Source: an uncultured Romboutsia sp.
GTDB taxonomy: Bacteria; Bacillota; Clostridia; Peptostreptococcales; Peptostreptococcaceae
Length of the DNA stretch: 64,000 nucleotides
Reading direction: 5' to 3'
Assembly (NCBI GenBank): GCA_937880075.1
Contig: CALFLM010000017.1
Coordinates: forward strand, 10,426 to 74,425
The notes beneath the pieces were generated by a model. It ran no database searches and was not told the origin of the DNA. It saw only the letters and a program-made list of their open reading frames with translations. Position numbers and translations under genes: made by a program. Shown here piece by piece: positions 44,449-53,362 of the stretch. The first letter of the stretch is position 1, and every line of letters starts with the position of its first letter.

Positions 44449-45151
44449 TTAACCTCTTCACTTTTTCATCATATTGAGCTTCTGCTTGAGACTTTCTTAT
44501 GTATAATGGATTTATGTTGTAACAATCATAAACATCTATATTATTGTTGTATTTATCTATTGCTATTGAACATAAGCTACTAGCCTTACTTACATTATGA
44601 GATGGTGCTGGTATATGTATATTAGCTATACATTTAAGTTTATCTTCATATTTATATACAGCTTCTCCAACTATAATCCAATCTTCATTAGTATTTTTTA
44701 ATTCTTCTATAAGTTCATCTATTTCAATTACATCTACACTTTTTAATTCAACTAACCTATTATTTTCAAATTTATATTGTCCCATATAAACTTGAGTTCT
44801 TTGAGCATCTAGTATAGAGCATATTTTTTTATCACATAAATTCATATTTCCTGCTAACAATTCAACTGAATTTATTCCTACTATAGGTAGATTATTTACA
44901 TGTGCTATAGCTTTAGCAGTAGCCATAGCTATTCTTAATCCTGTAAATGACCCAGGTCCTTCACATACTGCTATTAAGTCTATTTCATTTATATTTAAAT
45001 CACTTATATTTAACATATTCTCTATCATTGGCATAAGCTTTTGAGAATGTGTTTTTTTAGTATTTATTGTATATTCACATATTAACTTATTATCTTCTAT
45101 AACAGCTACACTTGTAGCTAATGAAGATGTATCTATACCTAAAACCTTCAT
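44435..45151 (-). CDS. tsaB: t6A biosynthesis protein TsaB
   Basis: Inactive ASKHA paralogue that forms the platform for TsaD and TsaE, 238 residues. The N-terminus VLGIDTSSLATSVAV and the segment AVCEGPGSFTGLRIAMATAK are typical. The C-terminal domain is longer and less conserved. It overlaps the tsaE stop by 1 bp. Confidence 0.94.
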   Translation of the reverse strand: MKVLGIDTSSLATSVAVIEDNKLICEYTINTKKTHSQKLMPMIENMLNISDLNINEIDLIAVCEGPGSFTGLRIAMATAKAIAHVNNLPIVGINSVELLAGNMNLCDKKICSILDAQRTQVYMGQYKFENNRLVELKSVDVIEIDELIEELKNTNEDWIIVGEAVYKYEDKLKCIANIHIPAPSHNVSKASSLCSIAIDKYNNNIDVYDCYNINPLYIRKSQAEAQYDEKVKRLNDGK

Positions 45152-45603
45152 TATTTTGTCAGCTCCTCAACTATTTTTTCGTATTTTTCTCCAACTGGAT
45201 TTAATATCATTTCTCTAGACATATCTTTATATTTTAACTCTATATATAAATACTCATCTGGAAGTATATCTTCTATCAAGTTTGCCCATTCTATGATGCA
45301 TACACCTTCACCATTTATATAATCATCATATCCTATATCATACATTTCATCACTACTACCAATTCTATATACATCAAAATGATATAAAGGCATTTTTCCT
45401 TCATATTCATTCACTATTGTAAATGTCGGGCTCGTTATGTAATCATCTACTTCTAGTGCTTTAGCAAGACTTTGAGTCATTGTAGTTTTTCCTGCACCTA
45501 AATCTCCGATTAAGCATATTACACTTCCCGGTGTAAGTAAATTCCCTAATTTATATCCGATTTCTTTAGTTTTATTTTCATCTTCTAAATATATTTTAAT
45601 CAT
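45151..45603 (-). CDS. tsaE: t6A biosynthesis ATPase TsaE
   Basis: P-loop ATPase that drives turnover of the TsaBD complex, about 150 residues. It has Walker A GDLGAGKTT and the TSPTFTIVNEY switch region, and ends in a conserved Trp-containing IIEWANLIEDILP motif. I place the start at ATG 45603 after GGAGATG; 16 extra upstream codons are open but lack a ribosome site. It is the first gene of the operon. Confidence 0.94.
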   Translation of the reverse strand: MIKIYLEDENKTKEIGYKLGNLLTPGSVICLIGDLGAGKTTMTQSLAKALEVDDYITSPTFTIVNEYEGKMPLYHFDVYRIGSSDEMYDIGYDDYINGEGVCIIEWANLIEDILPDEYLYIELKYKDMSREMILNPVGEKYEKIVEELTK

Positions 45604-45739
45604 TATTTTCATCTCCATTAAATTACGAGTCTTCTTTAATATAATTATCAACTAGATATTATTATAGTATAACATTTTATTATTATAAAGTATTTCTAAT
45701 TTGTGTATATCTTATTGTTGACTTTTTAATATAAATTCA

Positions 45740-45858
45740 ATATATATGTTTTAATTAAAATACTTCATTAAGTAAAATTATTATTTTGTATTGTTCAAAA
45801 GTACCATAAATAATAAAAGTATTTTATAATGTAGAATTATTCTTAGAATATATATACT
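45740..45858. repeat. Repeat family 3, copy iii
   Basis: Near-identical to copy i, same orientation, 137 bp upstream of tsaE. Confidence 0.88.
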
Positions 45859-46649
45859 ATTAAATTAAGAGTATACGTTAAATGAAACCATAAAGGTTTT
45901 TAAGGATATTGATATATATTTAAAAACCTTTTTTATTTTCTCTATATTCCTAACCCCTTTTTAAATAAAAATTTATGTCTATAGTATATCTATAGGCTAT
46001 TTCTTTTTTTAAATTATCTGAGCTATGTATCATAGAGAAACTTTATTTCTCCGATGATATATGCTTGCTACTGTTAATTATATATTTCTAAAAATTTTTA
46101 TTAAACTATGCATATAATTCCACTTATGTGACCATACTTAAGATACAAGGGATATTTACTCCCCCAAATTAAAATATTCCTTATTCCCCCTAAAGCACTT
46201 ACTATCGGAAAGTAAGTGCTTTTAAATTTATATTTATATATATTATCCTTAAAAAATTTCATATCATAATTTCCTTGTACGTAAAAAAAAGCATCTAAAT
46301 TATAGATGCTTAATTATTCTTTTAATATATTTTTTATAAATTTTATTGATTCTTAACATAGTGCAATTAAAATTAAAACAAAACTTATTGTATTATTAAA
46401 TGATATATCTATTAATGGATTGAACTCCATTTAATCGCTTCCATATAAACATTAGTATTTTATGTTCTAGTATATTTAAAATTTTTTAACTTATTTAAAA
46501 CGTATTTTCTTAACGCTGTCCTTATATTAAAATTAGGTTTTTCTAATTTTAATATAAATATATATTGAGAATATTTCTAATAATATATTTGAGAACATAA
46601 TACAATTGGCAAATACTATATATGAATTTTCATTTTCAAATAGCTGATA
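45859..46649. other. Gene-poor AT-rich stretch with several hairpins
   Basis: No convincing gene over about 800 bp. Hairpins occur at 45892-45932 (plus-strand T-run), 46192-46223 (AAAGCACTTACT stem), 46289-46311 (minus-strand terminator with eight T) and 46524-46555 (13-bp palindrome). A 25-codon minus-strand ORF near 46432-46355 (MEFNPLIDISFNN...) has only a weak ribosome site. The density of terminators suggests decayed or very small genes. Confidence 0.5.
46289..46311 (-). terminator. Strong minus-strand terminator without a known gene
   Basis: AAGCATCTA / TAGATGCTT followed by TTTTTTT on the minus strand. It implies a minus-strand transcript from the region around 46.4-46.8 kb. Confidence 0.75.
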
Positions 46650-46778
46650 TTACCAATTAGACCTTAATAATTCATCAATATACCCAACAAATAATCTTGA
46701 TAATATAAAAGTAATAATTACAGAAAATACACCTATAATTATCATTTTAATACTAATCTTTATTTTTCCTTGATTCAT
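46650..46778 (-). CDS. Possible 42-residue membrane peptide
   Basis: Short ORF (MNQGKIKIS start, LLRSNW end) with a basic N-terminus and one hydrophobic helix (about residues 10-30), then an acidic/polar tail. An AGGGGATGG sequence precedes the ATG at a rather long distance (about 12 nt). A minus-strand terminator lies 340 bp downstream. I do not recognise it. It could be a small membrane protein of the adjoining ABC/secreted-protein island, or chance. Confidence 0.35.
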   Translation of the reverse strand: MNQGKIKISIKMIIIGVFSVIITFILSRLFVGYIDELLRSNW

Positions 46779-46901
46779 TTATTTTATGCCATCCCCTTTT
46801 ACTTTATTTTAAAAAATATAATAATTATGACCTTATTATTTTATAATATTTTATTTATAATTTTGTCACAGATTTAAAAGCTTTCTAATCCACTTATAAT
46901 T

Positions 46902-46937
46902 AAGAAAAGAACTCTAAATATTTAGGGTTCTTTTCTT
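46902..46937 (-). terminator. Terminator of the ABC island operon
   Basis: AAGAAAAGAACTCTAAA pairs with TTTAGGGTTCTTTTCTT (17 bp, one wobble, 2-nt loop), 240 bp 3' of the truncated permease. Confidence 0.75.
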
Positions 46938-47173
46938 ATCAACGGACGAAGTTTTTGGTAACATGATATATTTCAATTGCATGTCGATTAATCGAAGTAA
47001 ATTTTTTATTTATTGTTGTTACATAGCATTTGTAATTACTTTTACAATATCGTTAAAAACTTCTAGATACATTTTTGGATTTTCTAAAGTCCTTTTTTAT
47101 ATTTTAGATTTATTAATTTTATTTTTCTCTAAAAAGTGTACTAATCTGTATTTTTTTTAATTTTCTAAAGGCA

Positions 47174-47542
47174 TTAAATGAAGAAATATATATTATGAAA
47201 TATATATTTATCTTTATATCCAATACTTTTATAAATTGCTATATCAAAAAATTTGTCATTTATAGATTGTTTTAATAAAATATTTATTAATATAAATGTA
47301 AGTAGAATTATTAATAAAATAAGTGAATTAATTATATGTTTTACAGTAGTTATCATTTCATAATCTCCATATATATTTTTTTTATTTATATAAATGCTGT
47401 TAATACTCTCATTTAAAATTATAGATGTATTGAATAAAATATTAATTAAAGATATAAAGATAGTCATTATAATAATATATATCTTTATTTTGGATTTATC
47501 TCTTTTAATATTCAATAATGATAAATTTATTATATTTTTCAT
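47174..47542 (-). pseudogene. Truncated FtsX-type permease
   Basis: 122 residues with an N-terminal membrane helix (about 20-42), a very short outside loop and a second helix (about 68-91). The FtsX box FFDIAIYKSIGYKDKYI follows, and the frame then stops at once. The last two membrane helices of an FtsX domain are missing. Compared with the 422-residue neighbour, which continues for 70 residues after the same box, it looks cut short. It is 16 bp after the intact permease gene. A short regulatory subunit is possible but less likely. Confidence 0.55.
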
Positions 47543-47558
47543 ATACTATTCCCTATAA

Positions 47559-48827
47559 TTAATATTTACTTCTTATAGAGCATATTGGATCTAAATTTGT
47601 TATATATGAAATACTTTTTAAGTTTGATAATATAACACTAAAAATCATTATAAAAATTCCAATTATAATAGAAATAAAATTAATTTCAAAGTTAAGATCA
47701 CTCATATATATACTTAAATAGTTTTTTACTATAGTATTTAATAATAAGAATATAAACTTACAAACAACTAATCCTATAAATAAACTAAATATATTTATAA
47801 TTGTAGATTCATAAATGATTATCTTTTTTAATTGTCTATTTTTATATCCAAAAGCTTTTAACATTCCTAATTCACTTTGTCTCTTCTTTAAATCATTTAC
47901 ATTGTTTAGAGATATATTAATTATAGATATTATAAATATAACAATAGAAATAATAGTACCTATATAAATGATTGTTTTATATAACTCATTTAATAAACCT
48001 ACAGTTGATTTTGGAAATGCATCTATTCCTTCTCCTCTTAATTTATTTACTACATTTTTAACAGACGTATGATTATCTACTAGAGCTATCAATGTTTTAA
48101 AATTATTAGAATTATCTATATAATGTTCATCAATCATATTGTTGTACTTTTCATTAATTATTTTTAGATCATTATAGGGTATATACACATCACTCGGAAA
48201 GTCGTTATTATTTATTGAATCATAAACCCCTATTACTTTGAAACTATACTCAAAACCTGATAGTTCATCTATTGGATTTTTAAATTCTATAGTCATAGTT
48301 TTTCCTAAAAAATCTTTTCCATCTAAATAATTTATACTTTCTTTTTTAAATTCAACTTGATTAGTTCCAGTTGGATCGAAATTTTTAGGTATTATACCAA
48401 CATTTTGATCATTATTATTAAAAAGATTTCCTTCAATTATATCTGGCATTTTTTGTTCAAATCCAGATATTAAAGATATAGCATTATTGTTATTATTATT
48501 AAAAAGTTCTTTAGAATTTTTTATATCTCCTGCAATTGGCGGCTCATATTCATAAAATTCAACTATTGAACTGTCATTTTTTAATAAATTATTTATTTTA
48601 TTTTCAATATTTATATTTTGAACAGCGCTATAATCTATCATTATGGTCCTATGTTCAATAGTATTTAGTATAGAATTTTTTATGAAATCATTTAAAGAAC
48701 CCGATAGTGATGTAGTTAAAATAAATAATATAAATGAAAAAAGAGTAATAGAAAAAATCTTAAGAGTATTTTTTTTATTACGAACTATGTTTTTTATAGA
48801 GATATTTATATAGTTTTTTAATATCAT
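47559..48827 (-). CDS. FtsX-family ABC permease of the accessory island
   Basis: 422 residues. One N-terminal membrane helix (about 24-44) and a large extracellular domain (about 45-280) precede a C-terminal FtsX domain with three helices and the box ELGMLKAFGYKNRQLKK. Single-FtsX permeases of this build pair with a LolD-like ATPase and export or extract substrates at the membrane. It overlaps the ATPase gene by 4 bp. The gene is especially AT- and Asn/Ile-rich compared with core genes, consistent with acquisition. Confidence 0.85.
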   Translation of the reverse strand: MILKNYINISIKNIVRNKKNTLKIFSITLFSFILFILTTSLSGSLNDFIKNSILNTIEHRTIMIDYSAVQNINIENKINNLLKNDSSIVEFYEYEPPIAGDIKNSKELFNNNNNNAISLISGFEQKMPDIIEGNLFNNNDQNVGIIPKNFDPTGTNQVEFKKESINYLDGKDFLGKTMTIEFKNPIDELSGFEYSFKVIGVYDSINNNDFPSDVYIPYNDLKIINEKYNNMIDEHYIDNSNNFKTLIALVDNHTSVKNVVNKLRGEGIDAFPKSTVGLLNELYKTIIYIGTIISIVIFIISIINISLNNVNDLKKRQSELGMLKAFGYKNRQLKKIIIYESTIINIFSLFIGLVVCKFIFLLLNTIVKNYLSIYMSDLNFEINFISIIIGIFIMIFSVILSNLKSISYITNLDPICSIRSKY

Positions 48828-49492
48828 AATATAAATTCCTCCAATTTACCATTTCTTAAATAAAAAGCTTTATCTGAATATTCCAATAAATTTTCATTAT
48901 GAGTAACCATTACAATAGATTTCCCAATACTGGATAGGTATTGGAAATATTTCATAACTTTTTGCTCATTTTCTTTATCTAAATTTCCAGTAGGTTCATC
49001 TGCAACTATTATTGAGGCATCATTAGCTATTGCACGTGCTATGGCTACTCTTTGTTGTTCTCCACCTGAAAGTTCATTTGGAAAACTATTATATTTATCT
49101 TCTAAACCAAAGATTCTAAGTAGTTCTATAGACTTATTTTTTAAATCTATATTTTTGTATAGGCTATTTATATACATTGGAATAGTTACATTTTCATATG
49201 CTTTTAATTTAGGATTTAAAAAAAATCCTTGAAATACAAAGCCTAACTCTTTCATACGTATGTCTGCTTTATCATTATCATTTAAATTTTTAATAACTTT
49301 ACCTTTGATAGATATATTTCCAGAATTAGGTGTATCTAGAAGTCCTATTATATTCAACAATGTCGATTTACCTGCTCCAGATTTTCCTAAAATCATATAA
49401 ATATTAGAACTTTCTATATCTAAATTAATATTATCTAAAATAATTTTATCTTTATAATATTTATTTATATTTCTTAATGATATGTTTATCAT
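48824..49492 (-). CDS. ABC ATPase of the accessory island (LolD/MacB type)
   Basis: 222 residues. Walker A GKSGAGKST, signature ELSGGEQQRVAIARAI and Walker B VADEPTGNLD are complete. It is coupled by a 4-bp overlap to the FtsX permease and preceded by a secreted-protein gene 66 bp upstream. The trio resembles bacteriocin-type export/immunity cassettes, but the substrate is not established. Confidence 0.9.
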   Translation of the reverse strand: MINISLRNINKYYKDKIILDNINLDIESSNIYMILGKSGAGKSTLLNIIGLLDTPNSGNISIKGKVIKNLNDNDKADIRMKELGFVFQGFFLNPKLKAYENVTIPMYINSLYKNIDLKNKSIELLRIFGLEDKYNSFPNELSGGEQQRVAIARAIANDASIIVADEPTGNLDKENEQKVMKYFQYLSSIGKSIVMVTHNENLLEYSDKAFYLRNGKLEEFIL

Positions 49493-49558
49493 TTTCTATC
49501 TCCTTATTAAAAAAATATGTACCTATAATGATTTATAGTTACATATTTTAATTTTGTA

Positions 49559-50098
49559 TTATTTAACATACATTTTTACAGGATCACATTTAAACCAATC
49601 TATATGATCCCAATTTCCTATTGTGCTAGCTCTATTATCAAATACATATCTATACGTTCCTGCACTTTGATTTGTAAAAGAAGCTGAATATGTTTTTCCA
49701 ACATTATGTAAATCAATTTTTTTGCTCCCTAAAGAAGTTGCTCCACCTAATTTAGATTTTTGTAAAGTTACTTTACAATAATTTGGCAAGCCTGAATTTG
49801 GTGAAGATTTTTCTATTACTGTCATACTTATTGTATGTAGTCCCGCAGGATAAGACCTATAATCACCATTTACTAACTGATTCCCCATACTTAACGATGA
49901 TTTATGAGGACTACTTGAAGTCCCACTTGTTTTTGCCTTTTCTGAAGGCATACTGATTTCTCCCTCCCCTATAGGTATAAATCTTTCTATACCTTCTATA
50001 TCATCTGCAAATGAGGTAGTACCCATAACTCCTATAGTTGATACAGAAATTAAACAAGATATAATAAATGATTTAAAATTTTTAGACATAAATTTCAT
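49559..50098 (-). CDS. Secreted protein of unknown function
   Basis: 179 residues with a clear Sec signal peptide (about 1-31, ending TSFADD). A Ser/Thr/Pro-rich spacer (about 50-72) leads to a compact beta-rich domain (about 73-179) with two cysteines (in NYCKV and WFKCD), perhaps disulphide-bonded, and aromatic stretches (YRYVFDN, NWDHIDWF). I do not recognise the family. First position before an ABC ATPase and FtsX permeases suggests a secreted bacteriocin-like or surface protein with its transporter/immunity genes. Lactococcin-972-type loci have a similar order, but the conserved residues of that family are not evident. Confidence 0.7.
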   Translation of the reverse strand: MKFMSKNFKSFIISCLISVSTIGVMGTTSFADDIEGIERFIPIGEGEISMPSEKAKTSGTSSSPHKSSLSMGNQLVNGDYRSYPAGLHTISMTVIEKSSPNSGLPNYCKVTLQKSKLGGATSLGSKKIDLHNVGKTYSASFTNQSAGTYRYVFDNRASTIGNWDHIDWFKCDPVKMYVK

Positions 50099-50157
50099 CC
50101 TTATATCATATATTAGTATTTAAATTTTAAATTGGAATAAATTCCCTTTTTAGTATA

Positions 50158-51075
50158 TCATAATATATATCTATGCGTAAATTTATTGTTAAATGGAGTT
50201 ATTTGGATATTATTGTAAGTGAGATTGCAAATTGAACAAAATGGAGGGACTGACATGCGTGTAAAAAATCCATATCTTCTTATAACTCTAAACCCCTTCT
50301 GATGTATATGTTGTGTTAATTTACATATAAATTCTAAGACATCTATAGTTACAGTTATCTTCTTTTTAGTTTTCTTATTTTCATACCAGAATGTAACTGA
50401 TTTATCATTATATCTACTTACTCTATATTCAACGATAGCTGGTCTTGCTAGATATCTACCTATATATTTTGTAGCTTGTTTTATATTAGTTAAATCTATT
50501 TCTGCATCTAAATAAAAACCTTCATTATATTTTTTGTATAACTTATTTACCAATCTTTTAGTCCTTATATCTGTAAAATTCTTTTTATTATATCTAACAC
50601 TAATTGCTGCCAAAACTTTCTCATAAATTTATAGTATATATGGGATACTTTCTTAAACCACTTGTTATTTTTACCTATTCCACCTTCGGTAAATAATGCA
50701 TGTATATGTGGATTCGATTTTAAATCAGATTCAAAAGTATGAACTACAGCTATTAATCCTACTTCATAACTCACTTTTACTTTATTTTGATAATAACTTG
50801 ATACCACTCCATATACAGCATCTTGTAAGTCTTTTAATCGCTCTCGCTTTTGGTAAAAGTAGTTTCTTAATTCTTCTGGTATTGTAAATACAGCATGTCT
50901 ATGAGTTACATTTAACATATTATCTATTTGCTTATCTAACCATTTTAAAGAATACAATCTTGCACATTTACTACAAAACTTAGTTTTACATGTGAGTCCA
51001 TGAATATACTCTTCTTTGCATTCTAAACATTTATGCTTAATATATCCATTTCCTATATTTTCACAATTTTTAAGG
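50158..51075 (-). pseudogene. IS91-type transposase remnant
   Basis: Rolling-circle (Y2/HUH-like) transposase of the IS91 family in pieces. The N-terminal zinc-binding part (CX2C repeats around CLEC, CKTKFCSKC) is readable at 50958-51070 but has a stop (TGA) just upstream and no start. The middle contains HRHAVFTIPEELR and the HIHALFTEGG motif. A frameshift near 50595 separates two overlapping frames (50565-50957 and 50158-50613). The last part shows QKGFRVIRRYGF and then garbled sequence. It is inactive and marks the edge of the accessory island. Confidence 0.85.
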
Positions 51076-51094
51076 CATCATAATCCCCTTGTAA

Positions 51095-51131
51095 TTAAAA
51101 AATACCAAGTACTTATAAAAGCACTTGGTAT
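51095..51131 (-). terminator. Terminator of ribU
   Basis: ATACCAAGT / ACTTGGTAT stem followed by a T-run (TTTTTTAATT) on the minus strand. Confidence 0.75.
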
Positions 51132-51135
51132 GTCA

Positions 51136-51753
51136 TTACTTAACTTTATTTAAAACTTTTTCAGTTTTTTTATACATCGGTAATGTTAACAAAGACATTA
51201 ACCCTGACTTTAATATATTAAATGGAGCTATCATCCATATTACAAAACTCATTTTACTATCTATAGCTGGATTTATAGTTGCCCCCATAGAAACTACTAC
51301 ATCTATTGACCATCCTATTTTTGCATAGAAAGGTAATATTATAAAATAGTTTGCTATACATCCTACTACTGTCATCACTATAATTCCACCTACAAGACCT
51401 ACAATAACTCCTGAAACATTTCTTTTTTTAGAATATATATATGAAACCATAAAAACAAAAGATCCACCTATTAAGAAGTTAGCAAATTCTCCAACTCCAC
51501 CTGTAGTTGACATTCCAGTTATAAATTGAAGTAAATTTTTAAGAAATACTATAGTAACTCCTGCCATAGGCCCCAATGCTATTCCACCTAATAATGCTGT
51601 TAAATCTGATATATCTATTTTTAGAAATTCAGGAAATAACATAGGTAATGGAACTGATATAAACATAAGTATATATCCAATTGCTGAAAGTATTGATATT
51701 TTTACTAATGCTGATACTGTTAAAAATTTAGTACTTTTCATAGTTTGTTGCAC
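51136..51753 (-). CDS. ribU: Riboflavin ECF transporter S component
   Basis: Membrane substrate-binding subunit for riboflavin uptake with the shared ECF ATPases, 205 residues and six hydrophobic helices. Family features are ALVKISILSAIGYILMFI at the start, DLTALLGGIALGPMAG and GEFANFLIGG. The GTG at 51753, 8 nt after AGGAGG, is the best start. An FMN riboswitch and attenuator upstream confirm flavin supply as its role. Confidence 0.94.
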   Translation of the reverse strand: MQQTMKSTKFLTVSALVKISILSAIGYILMFISVPLPMLFPEFLKIDISDLTALLGGIALGPMAGVTIVFLKNLLQFITGMSTTGGVGEFANFLIGGSFVFMVSYIYSKKRNVSGVIVGLVGGIIVMTVVGCIANYFIILPFYAKIGWSIDVVVSMGATINPAIDSKMSFVIWMIAPFNILKSGLMSLLTLPMYKKTEKVLNKVK

Positions 51754-51792
51754 TTTGTACTCCTCCTAATTTTCATATATTAGGGAAAAATA

Positions 51793-51822
51793 AAAGCTCG
51801 AAGAGATACTTCTTCGAGCTTA
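51793..51822 (-). terminator. FMN-riboswitch attenuator
   Basis: AAGCTCGAAGA / TCTTCGAGCTT stem and a minus-strand T-run (TTTTATTTTT), between the aptamer and ribU. FMN binding should favour it. Confidence 0.85.
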
Positions 51823-51890
51823 TTTTTTGAGTACAAGTTATATAATATACATAAAAATGTATAGAAATATACATTACAAAAAATTAACTT

Positions 51891-52005
51891 TTCTTCTCTC
51901 ATCCAGACTATACTGTCGGCTTTGGAATTTCACCAAATCATGCTACACAAGTAGCTCGCGGGCTATACCGCCGGTAGGGAATTTCACCCTGCCCCGAAGT
52001 TCTTT
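51891..52005 (-). promoter_or_regulatory. FMN riboswitch (RFN element)
   Basis: The minus strand carries the RFN core: CTTCGGGGCAGGGTGAAATTC, CCGGCGGTA, AGCCCGCGAGC, TGATTTGGTGAAATTCC, GCCGACAGTATAGTCTGGATG and GAGA. All six helices can form. It controls ribU. The remaining DNA up to 52184 is AT-rich with no further element. Confidence 0.96.
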
Positions 52006-52184
52006 CTTGCTGTTTAATTTTCCTTATCTATATAGTAATAAAGTAATCAAAAGTTTTCAATAAAAATTTTGCCTAACTTAAAATATGTATTAATAAAACA
52101 CTTCATATAACCAAAATATATCCTTAATCTCACTTTAAGAAACATTTTAATAAAGTATCTCGTATACATCCATAATTCAAAAAA

Positions 52185-53342
52185 TTATTTTTCGTATACA
52201 ACTTTTCCATCTATTATAGTAACTAATACGTTACTTTGTAATTCAAATGGGTCATTATCCCATATAACTATATCTGCATCTTTACCAACTTCTATAGAGC
52301 CAACTCTTTCATCTATACCTAGAGTTTTAGCTGGATTTATAGTTATTGCTTCTAGTGCTTTTTCTTTTTTCATCCCATGCTTTACAGCTATCCCTGCACA
52401 TACAGGTAAATATTGAACTGGTATTACTGGATGGTCTGTCATTAAAGATACTTGTATCCCTTCATTTGAAAGTATACCAGGAGTATCAAAAGTTAAATTT
52501 CTTAATTCTATTTTAGATCTTTCCGATAAAGATGGTCCAACAACTACTGGATACCCTTCTTCTGCAAGTTCATCAGCTATTAAATGACCTTCTGTACAGT
52601 GATCTAATGTAAGTTTTATATCAAATTCTTTTGCTATTCTTATAGCTGTAAAAATATCATCAGCTCTATGTGCATGAACTTTAAAAGGTATCTCTCCTCT
52701 TAAAACAGGTAATAAACATTCCATTTTCATATCATATTCTGGTTTGTCATGATCTTCATGTTCCATGTATAACTCAATTTGCTCTAGATACTCTTCAGCT
52801 TTCTTTAAGTATTCTCTTAAAAGAGCTGCTATTGCCATCCTTGTTTGTGGCATTTTTTCATCTCTACCATAACAAGATTTTGGATTTTCTCCAAAAGCTA
52901 TTTTTGATGCAACAGGATTTTTTATAACCATTTTATCTATTCTTTTTCCATATGTTTTTATAGCTATACATTCTCCACCCATTACATTTGCACTTCCAGG
53001 TGTAGTACACACTGATGTAATTCCACCTTCTCTAGCTTCTTTAAATGTATTATCCATAGGATTTATACCATCTATAGGATTAAGGTGTGGTGTTATAGGA
53101 TCTGTTTCTTCGTTTCCATCAGCACCTTCAAATCCCATACCATCTTCCCATAGTCCTAAATGAGTATGTGCATCTATAAATCCAGGGAAAACTAATTTAC
53201 CTTCTGCATCTATTACTTTAGCATCTTGAGGTATTTCTAAGCTTTCTCCTATTTCTTTTATCTTTTTATCTTCTATTAAAATATTACCTTTTATTATTCC
53301 ATTGGTAATTGTATTAATTGTTCCATTTTTTATAAATATCAT
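52185..53342 (-). CDS. Amidohydrolase-superfamily metalloenzyme
   Basis: 385 residues of the imidazolonepropionase/dihydroorotase-like group. It has an N-terminal beta-sandwich, the metal motif GFIDAHTHLG (HxH, about 60), a mid-chain histidine in FKVHAHRADD, LTLDHCTEGH, a conserved aspartate in LMTDHP and a C-terminal GKDADIVIWDNDP. The substrate is unknown; relatives hydrolyse cyclic amides or act as peptidases. It lies 20 bp after tex. Confidence 0.87.
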   Translation of the reverse strand: MIFIKNGTINTITNGIIKGNILIEDKKIKEIGESLEIPQDAKVIDAEGKLVFPGFIDAHTHLGLWEDGMGFEGADGNEETDPITPHLNPIDGINPMDNTFKEAREGGITSVCTTPGSANVMGGECIAIKTYGKRIDKMVIKNPVASKIAFGENPKSCYGRDEKMPQTRMAIAALLREYLKKAEEYLEQIELYMEHEDHDKPEYDMKMECLLPVLRGEIPFKVHAHRADDIFTAIRIAKEFDIKLTLDHCTEGHLIADELAEEGYPVVVGPSLSERSKIELRNLTFDTPGILSNEGIQVSLMTDHPVIPVQYLPVCAGIAVKHGMKKEKALEAITINPAKTLGIDERVGSIEVGKDADIVIWDNDPFELQSNVLVTIIDGKVVYEK

Positions 53343-53362
53343 CTTAATCTCCTCTGCTTTAG

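Noticed and set aside
46963..47160. 65-residue plus-strand ORF
   Set aside because: It has no ribosome-binding site, low-complexity hydrophobic composition typical of AT-rich noncoding DNA, and no neighbour on that strand.
49559..50098. Lactococcin-972 family bacteriocin
   Set aside because: Gene order is similar, but the protein is longer and the conserved aromatic/asparagine pattern of that family could not be found.
50158..50957. Two independent hypothetical genes
   Set aside because: Both frames align to successive parts of one IS91-type transposase separated by a frameshift.
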